In this document: piece after piece, positions 47,009 through 59,805 of the stretch
Position numbering within the stretch: position 1 is the first letter of the stretch
Layout of the letters: every line of letters starts with the position of its first letter
Source: Dryas octopetala
Lineage: Eukaryota > Streptophyta > Magnoliopsida > Rosales > Rosaceae
Assembly (NCBI GenBank): GCA_963921425.1
Contig: OY992835.1
Location: forward strand, 16,182,001-16,246,000
Length of the DNA: 64,000 nucleotides
Direction: 5' to 3'
Translations under genes and position numbers: made by a program
The notes under the pieces: generated by a model
The model's input: the letters and a program-made list of their open reading frames with translations, nothing else
The model's database searches: none
What the model was told of the DNA's origin: nothing

Positions 47009-48570
47009 CTCTGCTTGAAATTGTTGAAACCCTTGAATTGAAGATGGCGAAAGCATCTTGACTGCTACTTGAGTTTTGTCTATGCGGCCATGATAAACTG
47101 TTCCAAATCCACCTTTGCCAAGAGTCCTCTCCAAGTTGTTGGTGATCTTGAGTATCTTAGAGTATGTAAACTGTCGTTTTGTTGACTTGGACCCGAAGGT
47201 GGCTTTTGCATCATTACAAATAGTGATTAAGTTATTAGTACATAAACAGTCGAACTCTTGCCATGAGTGTAGCACAAAGTGCCTCAACCTACATTTTATA
47301 TGCTCACCAAAAAAAAAAAAAAAAAAAACTTAAACAAATGTTTGGAAGTCTTACCATGTTGATGTTGTCTTTTCCTTTTCAAGCCCCACCAGATAGCTGC
47401 TAAAGATAATAAGAGGATTGAAACTCCGGCGATTGACCCTATTACAGGAATAATGAAATTGTGCTTCTTCTTTTCACAAGAAACATTTCCAGATAGAGTT
47501 GGATTTTCGCACAAACTGACATCAAAATGGTTGACAGCAACAGTACTAGTTAGATGTTGATCAATTACAGGTACCAATGATATAAATTCTGTAGTATTAG
47601 TAGCAGGTGTAATAATTCTCAGTATCCAGTTTGCTGGGATACACATGTGTGATCACAATTCCTGCAAGATTTACGTGTCCACAACCTGATCAGTTTATAT
47701 TTATTTTCATGAAGATATAGAAACTGGTGGCATCTGTATAAATAAGTTAATCGCTCTAAGTCAGTCAAACACGAAGTTTGGAGGTCATGGTTTTCTATAA
47801 CAAGTATATATACCTTAATTTTAGGGAACCATTCTTTCTTTTTTCTATCAATCCTACCGGAACAGAGCCTGTGAGCTTGTTATTCTCCAAATTTCTGCAA
47901 AGGTAAAGTAGTCTGTCAGTCACCATGCTTTCTAATAATCAATTAGCCCCATCATGTATAACCAAATAATTAACTTACAGGACAGTTAAATTTGAGAATT
48001 GAGACCAAAATTCTGGAATTGTTCCTGTTAAGTTGTTGTTTGATAAATCCCTGAAATCATGAGCAGCTCAACTCATTTAAAACTGAGGGCGCAAAATGAA
48101 ATTAGGATCATATGCTGATATGAACACAAAGTAAAACATATATACTTACAATGTCTGTATCATGGTGAGCTTGGATATAGAAGGAGGTATCTCCCCTGTT
48201 AATCCACTTGAGGACAAGTCCCTGCAGATTGCATGTTCCATAACTTAAATTCACTAAAACATTTATGCATGGAATTAATTAAAATGATCAAGAGTAATTA
48301 AGTTTGAGAAGAGATACTGATATATACTTACAAGGATATGATTCTTGGGGGCTTATTTTCTGGATAGCTACACTTGACACCTTCCCATGAATACTTTTGA
48401 GGGGAACATGGATCTCCTTGCCAGTTTTTCTCAATTCCATAACTTGACTTGATGTTTGTGATTGCATCAACTAAGATTTTCATAACACAAACAGAAAATC
48501 CCATCAAACTCAATCTTATTCAGTTACATAGTGGGTAAATAATAAGGCAATAAATCAATAAATAAGCTTG

Positions 48571-48680
48571 TGAAGTTGTGGGTGAGGAGAAATAATCTTA
48601 TGTGTCATGCAGCACCCCCACCTTCTCTTTCTCTTGTCCAGCCACCGCTGGCGACCCCCCCTCCCTGCGACTGCCTTCCT

Positions 48681-48764
<84 letters not shown>

Positions 48765-48860
48765 AAGCAGAATTCAAAGGCACCCACCTGAACCGCCCTC
48801 CAGCTCAAACCACTTGGACGCCACGTAGCGCTCGTCGATTCGCTGCTCGATCGAGTTGAC
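48571..48860. repeat. Intronic GC-rich insert with long (CT)n tract
   Basis: About 40 CT dinucleotides (48683-48762) are flanked by C-rich sequence. The intron is 668 bp here but only 100 bp at the same place in gene B, so this is an insertion or expansion. Apparent open frames across it are Leu-Ser or Arg-Glu repeats and not genes. Confidence 0.8.
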
Positions 48861-50187
48861 CAGAATTACGATAATATTTAATTCTTATTATTATTTAGTT
48901 CTTTTTTATTTTTATTATTTAATTCTTTTTTATTTTTTATAATTCTTTTTTAAATGATAATATAATTTTATTTTTAAAAGTAGGTTCATGCAGGTCACGT
49001 GATCAATTTTTAATGGAATTTTTGATAGACTTAACTGAATATACTTAATTGAAGCAAAGTGAAAACGAATATCTCAACTGAAAATATGAGTATATATAGT
49101 TGGAGTCCTTTTAATAAAATTTTCATAAAAATACTTACCATCTTGTTGGTTGTTTCTAATATTGAGAACTTCTTTGCCATATAAATCTCGAAAGCATTGA
49201 GGATGGGTGGAAGGGTAGAGGTGTCAGCCGCAGAGATTGCAATCTGAACAGATTGTCCTGTAATATTCCAAGGCCTAATGCTGTAAACAGTAAATGTGGA
49301 CAAGTAATCAGGAACGAATGGATCAACAGTGCGCTCTCCATCTCTACTAACATAGAGCATTCTGGATTGGTTGGATTGGAGCTTTTCAACTTCTGCAAAG
49401 TGCAAGTAATAATAATACTCTGAACTTCTATCAGCACCCTCGGGTGGCTGGAAAGTAATAACCAATGAATTATTTGTTGGATCTATTGGCGTGGCAGCAC
49501 TACTCATAACAACAGATGGTAGTCGGTAACCATTGTCCGATTCATCGTCGATGGTGAATGTGGTAATTAACTGTGTCCAATCATCCAGGTGATCATTATA
49601 AGGAAACCAGAAGCGATCATGAATATCATATGGAAACCTATATATCAGACATGCATAGTTATAGAAGATGAGTGTTAGAATTAGAGCATCCAACAGACGC
49701 GAAACCGGCCAATTGGATCATTCTACATACATATATTAATCTACTTACGTTCTGCTACAATGAGTACTCTCACCTGTATCCTGCATTCGGAATATTGGAT
49801 ATTAGACCCGTGTCGTAGCGCGAGACATATGCCAAGGTCTCGTTCTCTTGCGTTTCATAAGTGTCACTAGCTAAGGGCCTGAGTTCAATTCTTGATATAA
49901 ATGGAACCCCGAAGCCTGTGTTCACCAAACAAACATGTATGTAGCTTCGCAGAGCGACATGTATGAGCTCCCTGTATGTTTTAAGAGAGGCATTCTTGAA
50001 CCCCATTGAATCCCACAAGTTTGGTCCAAGATGGAGTTCGAATTTCGGTAGTTTATCTTGGCCATCGTAATTCCCATATAAGAAACCTGCTCGGATCAAA
50101 TATCTGGTGCCACTTGTAACGTTTATGTTGGAGCAGTTTCTGAATCCCTTAGGGAAGCTCCTAAGAGACTTGTACGGCTTTAGATTC

Positions 50188-50555
50188 TGTTGATTTTACT
50201 GAGACAATGAATATGCCTGGGATGTGACCAGGAATGTAAGCATGAAAATGGTGCTAGAATTTACAGAGAGAATTGCAGAGTGATGAGGGAAGGAAGAGAG
50301 AATGAGATCACGAGAAAGGCATGCTGTACTGTGCAATGCACACACCAGCAACCATATATTCCATTTGCAAATTCAGTTATACAAAACGACATAACATTGA
50401 TCCAATAAGACCGATGCCACACATGAGCCTATGAGCTCTTACAGCAAAGCAAACATCACCCTATGAGGCAATGCCACCTAAGCAATGACAATCTGAATTA
50501 ACTAACTAAACAGACAAGCTTAGTTATCAGGCATAAGCCTTAATCAACTCTAATA
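50188..50555 (-). repeat. 3' LTR of the copia element
   Basis: 368 bp, almost identical to 54801-55168. The polypurine tract lies immediately inside. Confidence 0.92.
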
Positions 50556-53500
50556 CTCCCTTCTAAGGCTTTGACTGATAGCACTTCAAGTTGATTCCTC
50601 AATTCACAGAATCTTTCTCTAGGAAGAGCCTTGGTGAAAATGTCAGCCAATTGCTCCTCACTCTTGCAATACAGTAATTCAATTTCTCCTTCATTAATGG
50701 CATCTCTAATAAAATGGTACTTCCTCTTAATATGCTTTGACCTCTGATGAAAAACAGGATTCTTAGTCATAGCTATAGCAGATGTATTGTCACACATGAG
50801 TGGGGTTGCTTCCATTTGTTCCTCACCAAAATCATGTAACACAAATCTCAACCATATGGCTTGAGTTGTTGCTTCTGCAGCACTGACATACTCAGCCTCT
50901 GCTGTTGATAGAGCCACACTGTGTTGCTTCACAGATGCCCAAGAGAAAGCTCCACTTCCAAATGAGAATGCATAACCTGAGGTAGACTTCATGTCATCCT
51001 CATCTCCTCCCCAATCACTGTCACAATACCCTATTAGAACTGCAGTAGTGTCTTTCTTGTATTGGATGCCAAAATCCAAAGTTCCCTGTATATATCTCAG
51101 CACCCTCTTTGCTGTGCCAATGTGCTTCATTGATGCACAATGCATGAATCGAGCTAAGAGACTTGCAGCAAACATGATGTCTGGTCTTGTAGCTGTCAAA
51201 TAGAGTAAACTTCCCACCATTTTCCTGTATTGTTCTTCATTAGCTGCCTGGCTTCCATCATCCTTCTTGAGCTTATCAGATGTTGCTAGGGGTGTAGAGA
51301 CAGCCTTGCAATCTTTCAAACCAAACTTTTCTAACAAACTTTGAGCATACTTCTTTTGATGAATGAAGATGCTCCCTTCTAATTGGATTACACCAATTCC
51401 TAGAAAATGGTGTAGCAGTCCCAAATCAGTCATCTCATACCTATTCATCATTTCTGCCTTGAATTCTTCAAGCATGTTCATGCTACTGCCAGTGTAGACT
51501 ATATCATCCACATAGAGTGAGACAATGAGTGTTCCCTGGTTTTCTTTGTTTTTAACATAAAGGGTAGCTTCACTAGGACTCTTCTCGAATCCACACTGCA
51601 TCAGGTATGTGTCAATGTTGCTATACCAGGCCCTTGGTGCTTGCTTTAGACCATAGAGAGCCTTGTGCAGCCTATATACCTTGTCTTCCTGGCCTTTAAC
51701 AGTGAAGCCATCAGGTTGATCTACATACACTTCCTCTTCTAGCTCTCCATTTAGAAAAGCAGATTTGACATCCAACTGATAAAGCTTCCAACCCTTTTGA
51801 GCTGATAAGGCAATTAAGGTCCTAATAGTGTCAAGCCTTGCCACAGTGGCAAATGTCTCATTGAAGTCGATCCCTAGTTTTTGTGTATAGCCTTTGGCTA
51901 CTAACCTAGCCTTGTGCTTCTGTATTGATCCATCAAGGTTGAGTTTAGTCTTGAATATCCACTTTACACCAACAATTGGTTTGTTCCCTGGCCTATCAAC
52001 CAGCTACCAAGTTTGATTCTTCTCAATCATTTCAATTTCATTTTCCATAGCCTTCTGCCATGCCTTGTCTTTAGCTGCTTCAATATAGGTTTCTGGTTCC
52101 ACAATGCTCATTTTACAGTGAGCAAATACCTCATCTAGGCTTCTCCATTTCTTTGGTGTTGAATCATAAGTGCTTGCAGGGTCAATTTCAGTTTCTGCAG
52201 CATGTGATGTAAGTGAGGAACTAGGACTTGGATTAGCATTAGGAGATGCAATTGGATTGAAGGGACTCTGTGAAGTTGGACACAATGCATCATGCTCAGA
52301 TTCAGTTTCTGCAGTATGGGAGTCATCTTCATCACTCCAAGGTACAGATATGTATTCAGTGGACTTTGAATCCCAATTCCACATTGCAGACTCTTCAAAA
52401 ATCACACTTCTAGAGACTATCACCTTATTGCTCTTGAGATCAAACACTCTATACCCTTTCTCTCTGGTTCCATATCCAACAAACACTCCTTTCTGACTTG
52501 TATCATCCAGCTTGTGTCTCAGTTGATTAGGAATATGTGTATAACACATTGAACCAAAGATTCTCAAATGCTTCACTCCTGGCTTCCTTCCACTGAAAAC
52601 TTCAAATGGAGTTTGACCAGTCAAGGCTCGAGTAGGGCATCTATTTAAAAGATACACAGCAGTATTAACTGCTTCCCCCCAAAAATAAGTGGGTAGTTTC
52701 TTCTCTTGCAACATAACCCTTGCCATCTCCATGATTGTCCTATTCTTCCTCTCAGCCACTCCATTCTGCTGAGGGGAATAAGCAACAGTAAGTTGCTTTT
52801 CTATTCCAAAGTCTTCACAGAACTTCTCAAACTCCATTGAGGTATACTCTCCCCCTCTGTCACTTCTAACTTTCTTTATTTTGTAACCACATTGAAGTTC
52901 CACCATTGTTTTAAACTTTCTGAATACAGTAAATGCATCTGACTTTTGTCTCAGAAAGTATACCCAGCACATTCTTGATTTGTCATCAATGAATGTGAGA
53001 AAATACTTGTTTCCTCCCAAGGTTTCTGACATTGGTCCACAGACATCTGTGTGAACCAATTCTAGCAAATCAATGGCTCTAACAGTCTTCCCTTTATCAA
53101 ATGCTTCCCTGTGACTTTTGCTCAAAGCACATCCTTCACAGACATGCTCTCCTTTTGTGAGTTTTGGTAAGCCAATCACCATTGCTTTGTCCTGCAATTG
53201 CAGCATGCTCTCGAAATTCAAATGACCAAGTCTCTTATGCCATTTCCAGTTTGAACCAGTCACTGTGGCTCTCTTTGCCCTCATTGGACTTATGTCCTCG
53301 AGTACAAGTGGGAAACACCTATTCCCTTTCATTTGAACTGCTGCCACAGGAGCTTTCATGCTCTTATCTTCATAAATGGTCACCATGTACTCACCAAAAA
53401 CAAGCCAGTAACCATGCTCCACCATTTGTCCAACACTGAGAAGATTTTCATCTAATCCTGGCACAATCATGACTTCTGTGATATACCTTGTTCCTCCCTT

Positions 53501-54706
53501 GGTTTGCACAGGCAAGACTCCCTTCCCAGTTGATTCCACAATGTCTCCAGTCCCCATTTTTATTTTGCATTTCATACTTCTGTCAATATTGATCAGAAGT
53601 GACTCATGACTAGTCATATGGTTGCTGCAGCCACTATCAAGATACCAAACACCTTGCTCTTTCTCCACTGAGGCTTTGTGGCATGCATAGAACATTGTGG
53701 CAGGTTCATGGACTTGATTTGCATAGTTAGCAATCTGTCCCTTCTTGTGTGGTTGATGGCAATCCTTCATTACATGCCCAAACCTGTCACAATTGTAGCA
53801 TTTCACCTTTCCTTTAAACCAGCACTCTCCATAGTGAACCTTATCACAAACTTTGCATTTTCCCTTCCCAGAGTCACCTCCTGGTCTCAAATTGGATTGA
53901 ACCTTGTTGTCCCATTTCTTTGGTTTTCCCTTCCAGCTTTTGAAGTTTCTTTTTCCCCCATCATGGTTGTGAGGCTTTGATTGATTGTTCTGTCCTTTGG
54001 AGCCAACATTCATACTAGCAAAGGCCCTTTCCACCTTCTCATCATCTTCCTCATGCCTGCTTAGCCTTAACTCATAACTTTTGAGAGAGGCAAACACTTC
54101 ATTTACAGACACAGAATTCAAATCACTAGTCCTTTCGAGCACCACACACATAGGATCATAAACTTTAGTTACACTGATTAAGACCTTCTGCACCATTCTT
54201 TGTTGAGTCAAGCATTCACCATATTTTTCCATTTGGTTAGTTAAATCAAAGAAACGAGTAGAATACTCAGACAATGCTTCACTCTCCCTCATTCTCATGT
54301 ATTCAAATTCTTTTCTCAAACTTTGCAATTTAACAGACCTGGATTGTTCATCACCATGATATTCTGTTTGTAGAAGATCCCAAGCTCCTTTGGCAGTGTC
54401 TTGGTTGATAATCCGAGAGAAAATCTCTTTGGATACAGCCCCTTGAATGATGCCCAATGCCTTTGCATCTTTCATATTCTGCTCCTCCATGTAAGCTTCC
54501 AGTTCATCTTCCTCATCGATGTTGGAGTCTCCTTCCTTCTTAGCCTTCTCCTTCTTCTTCCTTGCTTCTGGGATTGTGATCCCTTTTTCTACTAACTTCC
54601 AGATGCCATGTGACTTGAATATGGTCACCATGCGCACCTTCCAGAACTCATACTCAGTACCATCGAAAATGGGAGCTCGTAGCTCACCACTCCCAGACCC
54701 AGCCAT
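50540..54706 (-). pseudogene. Copia gag-pol polyprotein with one in-frame stop
   Basis: Start taken at 54706 (MAGSGSGELRAP). Order of domains: gag with CCHC knuckle (CYNCDRFGHVMKDC, ~53800), protease (WYLDSGCSNHMT, ~53640), integrase (zinc-binding HKRLGHLNFE and CEGCALSKSHR; DDE core from HTDVCGPM), reverse transcriptase ([18 protein letters not shown]) and RNase H (STAEAEYV), in the Ty1/copia order integrase before RT. The frame is continuous except for TAG at 52004-52006, just before the RT domain, where the family normally has a sense codon. The 3' end overlaps the LTR by a few bases. Everything else looks functional, so the stop is probably a single late substitution. Confidence 0.9.
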
Positions 54707-54800
54707 GCCTAGATCTAGATGGATTTGTTCCTCTGTTTCACTCAAGCTCACGCACACAGTACACGCCCAGTTCACAGAACCAACCTGGGCTCTGATACCA

Positions 54801-55168
54801 TGTTGATTTTACTGAGACAATGAATATGCCTGGGATGTGACCAGGAATGTAAGCATGAAAATGGTGCTAGAATTTACAGAGAGAATTGCAGAGTGATGAG
54901 GGAAGGAAGAGAGAATGAGATCACGAGAAAGGCATGCTGTACTGTGCAATGCACACACCAGCAACCATATATTCCATTTGCAAATTCAGTTATACAAAAC
55001 GACATAGCATTGATCCAATAAGACCGATGCCACACATGAGCCTATGAGCTCTTACAGCAAAGCAAACATCACCCTATGAGGCAATGCCACCTAAGCAATG
55101 ACAATCTGAATTAACTAACTAAACAGACAAGCTTAGTTATCAGGCATAAGCCTTAATCAACTCTAATA
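54801..55168 (-). repeat. 5' LTR of the copia element
   Basis: 368 bp, next to the tRNA-Met(i) primer site at 54788-54800. The near-identity to the other LTR means a young insertion. Confidence 0.92.
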
Positions 55169-55527
55169 GATTCTCATCTCTGTATTCATACGATACCAAT
55201 TTACTTTCACCAGTGTCTATGAAGTTGGTGTCTGAAACATAAGTGATGCCTGTTGAAGTTTCACTGTAGCTGGGATTGTCTACTAGGCCACAATCTATGC
55301 TAATGAAGCCTGCAGATACAGACATATATTATAAATATATATAGATAGGTTCTTAATTGGGCATGTTATAATTTGTTGAACAAAATAAACAAAGGATTAT
55401 AATAATGTAGATGTTCATATATACCTGACTGATCATCCAGGGCATGAACTAAGAGCATAAGGTAATTTAAAGTAAAACCACCTAACACTGCAAAGAGGAA
55501 GAATTGGTTGAATGTCCGAGACATCAT
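55169..55527 (-). pseudogene. Gene C, 5' part: signal-peptide exon and start of exon 2
   Basis: Exon 1 is 55425-55527 (MMSRTFNQFF ... LMLLVHALDDQS; ATG ATG as in gene A) and exon 2 runs from 55309 ([17 protein letters not shown]) to 55169, where the copia element interrupts it. This segment also supplies the empty-site reference for the gene B insertion (CTGAAACAT at 55232-55240). Confidence 0.88.
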
Positions 55528-55529
55528 TA

Positions 55530-56163
55530 TGCTCTGGAAACAAGCTAGCTAGCTAGAGACTCGCAAATATGTCGTCAATGAATAGCACTTATATTATCTA
55601 TAAGTAGGCCATGGCTATTTCTAGAAGTGGAACTTTTTCTGTAACTTCCATGAATTTACGATGCATGGGCGGACCTATAGAGGGGCCAGTGAAGGAAATT
55701 TCCCTCACTCACCCTTTGCCACAGCCATGAGCTTCCCCCAACAATCCAATAATTTTCTTACCGGTGGGGACAAGGTGTTTGACAAAATAGCTCAAAGAGA
55801 GAAGCTGATAGGGGCAATTGAGCAAGCTGCAGGGCAAAACACGTCTCAGTTGAAATTTTATTTATTTATTAATGTACCCGCCCAAGTTGGCCATCTCTCC
55901 AAATTTTCAAATCTCTCGATCATAATCTCTCATATTTACATTTAGTGTTAAATATGAGATGGGCCGGATGAGCTTCATGTAGTTTTTCAACAATCTAAAC
56001 CGTCTATTTTTTAGGTCTTTATTTATAGATTATCCTTGTAAACAATTAGTCAAATCGGAAATCATTTGTCTATCTAACTTTGATCAAACAAATAGACGAA
56101 TCAAATATTTTCGATAAAACTGTCTATTTAATACTAAATGTGGGATCACACACTGGAAGCTTC

Positions 56164-56204
<41 letters not shown>

Positions 56205-57130
56205 CATTGTTTACTTAACAATGAGATTCTTATTTTCTTAAAACTGATAACTTTTACTTTATTAGAGAATGACACACTTTTGATAATGTTAATATGATAA
56301 TATTTTACATTTATATTTTTTGTAGTTGTTTATAATAATATATAGTAGTTTAATATTTATGTTATTACTAACATAAGAAGTATTATATAAGTATATATAA
56401 CTAAATTTCAGTAATTAAAGATACTCTAGCAGAAGTACAAATAATTAAAGACCGGCCTATATAGGGCCAAGTGAAGGCAATTGCCCTCACTCATCAGTTT
56501 GTCCACCATGAGCAACCCAACAACCCAATATATCTTTGATATTTTCCATGAGGGCGGGGACAAGTTGCTTGGGGAAGTGCCTCAAAAAGAGGATGATAGG
56601 AACAACAATATTACAAGTTTACAACTATAGCTTGTAATATGGTATTCCCTTTCATCAATAAAAATATTGTTAGTGAATTCTTTCTCGAAAACTTCCTCAT
56701 CTTATCTCATAAACAAAAATATCTAAGTCCGCAGAGTAGTACATAAACTATTAAATTATGTGTTTCATTAATATATAATCATAAAATATGATCTGTTTAG
56801 CATGTTTCATATTGTCATTGGAGAAACAATGTATGAAGATGTGCATAAATTACCCATTAATTAGTTGATTCTACAGCCAGAAGTAACACAGAAGGAGCTA
56901 CTAGTTCAGAAGCCACAACCAAGTCAAGTCAAGAAATAAGAAATGTTGTGTGCTAGGCTGCTAGCTGTGCATATATACCAAGAAACAGAAGCAGTGGAAT
57001 TTCCACAACAAGACGAGTGTTCAAATACATCAGTTGTAGGACCAAAGTTTGCAACGCGGCTTCAGTGGGACCATGGGTCATATCAACTTCTGGAGCATTA
57101 TTTGGGTCAGTCTTTGCTACATATATATAT
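55530..57130. other. Upstream of gene C; two diverged copies of a dispersed repeat
   Basis: The segments 55660-55830 and 56447-56610 share 'cctata..gggcca.gtgaaggnaat' and 'ccctcactca' phrases and a 'ggggacaag' tail, probably degenerate DNA-transposon debris. A (TA)n microsatellite lies at 56166-56200. The shared kinase-flank block recurs at 56853-56935. No gene is supported. Confidence 0.5.
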
Positions 57131-57132
57131 AT

Positions 57133-58312
57133 ATAACGCTAATTAGCACATTTGCCCCCTGACTTTTAGGTTTTTTCTCACTTGACCCCCTCACATTTAT
57201 TTGTCTCATATAACCCTCTGAACTTTTATGTTGTTTCCCACATTGCCTGATTCCGTCAACTTCGTCAACACCACCGTTAGAAAATGCTGACGTGGCGGGG
57301 TAATTTCATCTTTTCAGCCACAAAGGACCAATCTTTGCCATGTTTGTGCCACGTGGTAATTTGTGGGATCCAATATGTCATGTTGGCAACCCTCTCACAT
57401 TTTTTATTTAAAAATATAAAACTGCAATTTTAATTAAATCAAAAATTTTAATTTTTTTAAAAAAGCTTCTCTGGATTGTGCAATGGGGCTGAGGATGGGG
57501 GAGGGGGGAGGGGGATGAGGGGGTGTGGGAGGGGCTGGGTGGGGGCGGGGGAGGGACTGAGTGGGGGTGGGCCAAGTTGGGGTTGGGCTGCGTAGGGCGG
57601 GGAGGGGCAGAGCAAGGGCAGGGCAGGGCTGGGTTGGGCTGGGCTACGTGGGGCGGATCGGAGCAAAGCAAGGGCGGGGCCGGGCAAGGTAGGGCTGGGC
57701 TGGGGCTGGGCAGGGGCTTGGTTATGTGGGTTAGATCAGGGCAGAGAGAGGGCGGAGCGCGCAGATTGGGGGAGGGTGAGGCTGGGCGGGGAGGGGCAGG
57801 GCTGGGCTGCGTGGAGTTGGGGATGGGTGGGGGCATGGCTGGCATGTGCAGAGAGAAAGAGAAGGGGGGAGAGAGAGAGAGAGAGAGAGAGAGGGAAATG
57901 GAAGTTATCGGCATGTGCAGTGGGTGGAGAGGGAGAGGTAGCCGGAATGTGCAGTGGGTGGGAAGAGAGGGTGGCCGGCCTGCGCAGTGGGTGAAGAGGG
58001 AAGGGTTTGGTTTGGTTTGGTTTGGTTTTTTTTTTTTTAATTTAATTGAATTTTAAAGATTTTATTTTTTAAATATTATTTTAATGTAAAGTTTTATTAT
58101 TTTATTAATTTAAATATTATTTTAAATATATTTTACGGTTGAAATGACAAAATTAACCCTTCCACGTCAGCATTTCTAACGGTGGTGTTGACGGAATCGG
58201 ACAACGTGGGAAACAGCATAAAAGTTCAGGGGATTATATGAGACAAATAAATGTGAAAGGGCAAAGTGAGAAAAAACCTAAAAGTCAGGGGGCAAATGTG
58301 CTAATAAGCCTA
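57133..58312. mobile_element. Foldback element with extremely G-rich core
   Basis: Inverted arms of about 160 bp: 57133-57300 starts TTAGCACATTTGCCCCCTGA, and 58150-58310 is its inverse. They include GTTGACGGAATC and CTAACGGTGGTGTTGAC words. The core 57480-57990 is G-rich on the plus strand with dozens of G runs and a GA tract at 57865-57890. The proline-rich open frame on the minus strand is low complexity. Confidence 0.75.
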
Positions 58313-58763
58313 TATATAATATACATACAAAGTACAAAAGTAGAAACTAGAAAATATAGTTGTCTGGCCAATTTTTCCTATAACGTACCAAACATAGAGA
58401 ATTTTCAAAGGATTTGGATAACTCATAATTGCTATAATTTAATATATATTCTTTGGAAATGAGAAAGGACCATAAATCTGGACAGGGTATTTTTTTTTTT
58501 TTTTTTAGGATTTTTTTTTTTTTTAGTCTAATGTATGAATGTCATATAAGGTGGTATAAAATTGTAATATAAAAATGTAATAAGTGTAACATTACTGTAT
58601 AAAAAATAAAAAATAAAAAAGCTAGTACCATAAATCTGGAGACTAAAGAGTGGAGGAAGAGTTGGGTAATTAGGTTTACATCCTCGGTTTATTTAATTTT
58701 TTAATTGAAACTTGGTGATACTGTTAAATGTGGGTCTAGTCCTTTCACTACATAATTCATTAG
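58313..58763. other. AT-rich spacer, no gene seen
   Basis: T runs at 58491-58506 and 58511-58525. The right end (58751-58763) is the left target-site copy of the LINE remnant. Confidence 0.5.
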
Positions 58764-59013
58764 TTTTTTTTTTTTTTTTGTACAAGACGGGCCCAAGCCC
58801 AAAAGAAAAACCTAAACAACTATAGCTCTAGGACATAGAGTATCAAGAGCATTAGCAAAAAGTAAAGAGCAGACCTCAAGAGGAGGGAAATCAAACCAAT
58901 TAACACCCAAATCCCTCCCCACACTTAAGGAGGCTAAATGATCAGCACAAAATTTTTGCTCATGATACACATGCCTCACCATGCAATTAGCAAGCCTCAC
59001 CATGCTCACGATA
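58764..59013 (-). mobile_element. LINE 3' remnant (RNase H end) with poly(A) and target duplication
   Basis: On the minus strand a frame reads HVYHEQKFCADHLASLSVGRD and on to PRAIVV, the C-terminal RNase H region of plant LINE reverse transcriptases. It is followed by a short 3' tail and a poly(A) (T run 58764-58779 on plus). CATAATTCATTAG (58751-58763) and CATAATTAATTAG (59014-59026) flank it, a 13-bp duplication with one difference. It is 5'-truncated, as LINE insertions often are. Confidence 0.8.
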
Positions 59014-59338
59014 CATAATTAATTAGCTTTGCATATATTTCCTCTTTCGATCTCTTTCAATTTTTATATTTATATTTCCGGCCCTTTGCTCCGATTGGCT
59101 TTGTGTGTAATAGTTGGTGGATTTGAAAATCTTTTTTTTTTCTCTCTAATATTTCCTTCATTGACTAAATAAACCTGCAAATTTTTTTATTTGAAACTGA
59201 ATTCTCTGTAATTAATAAGAGATGAATTTGATGATTCAATCTAATAGCTTGATTATGATTCGAATTTAATAACTCATTAAGTTAATGAAACAAATAAGAA
59301 TTGTAGTGATTCCAAAATCCAATCTAATTGGCAAACTT

Positions 59339-59757
59339 GAAACCACGAGGACAAAATATACTTTCAACTCAAAAATGTATTTTACCCTATAATCTATGAG
59401 GGGACCCTGTGGCCCTTTCTACAAGTTGAAGTTTTTGCAGTCATGGGAATTGTTATTGCACCTTCCATGAATTTATGAAGAAGGGACATGCATGCACCAT
59501 GACCCATCGTTTACTGGCACCGCACCAAAACTGATGCCGTTGAAACGTACACATGCCGTAAAAGCTCTATATCTATCACGTGTGATGTGCAGCATGCAGT
59601 AAATATAAATAAACACGCCATATATGGGGTTCACATCTAATTTAAGTAACCAAATTTTAATTCTGTGCTGTGGACATATAATATAATTACCCATTAATTA
59701 GTTGATTAATCTATGAGTGGCCACAAGCAGAAAGTGACACATAAGGGAAGTAGTAGT
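59339..59757. repeat. Upstream block shared with 8092-8521
   Basis: Near-identical to 8092-8521, here leading into the promoter of gene D on the plus strand. It links gene D to the same ancestral unit that lies upstream of gene A. Confidence 0.8.
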
Positions 59758-59805
59758 ATGTGTCCATACAAATTTCTGTAGCTCATGAAATTTCTACTTT
59801 ACCCC

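Larger units (their letters stand above)
50188..55168 (-). mobile_element. Complete Ty1/copia retrotransposon in exon 2 of gene C
   Basis: Two 368-bp LTRs (50188-50555 and 54801-55168) differ at only one base that I see ('cataacattg' versus 'catagcattg'). A 5-bp duplication GATTC flanks the element (50183-50187 and 55169-55173). The primer-binding site (complement of TGGTATCAGAGCC, 54788-54800) abuts the 5' LTR, and a purine-rich tract (50556-50564) abuts the 3' LTR. The outer ends read TATTAG...CAACA in element orientation, so the 5' end is TA rather than the usual TG. Excision with one GATTC restores the receptor frame. Confidence 0.93.

Noticed and set aside
48570..48859. Several overlapping frames of Leu-Ser or Arg-Glu repeats
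   Set aside because: Translations of a CT microsatellite in an intron of gene C.
51001..51020. Considered whether the copia element could encode an env-like protein (retrovirus-like)
   Set aside because: The polyprotein ends in RNase H right at the 3' LTR; there is no room for another ORF.
57408..57914. 168-codon proline-rich minus-strand frame
   Set aside because: C-rich low-complexity core of a foldback element; no signal for an extensin or other named proline-rich family.
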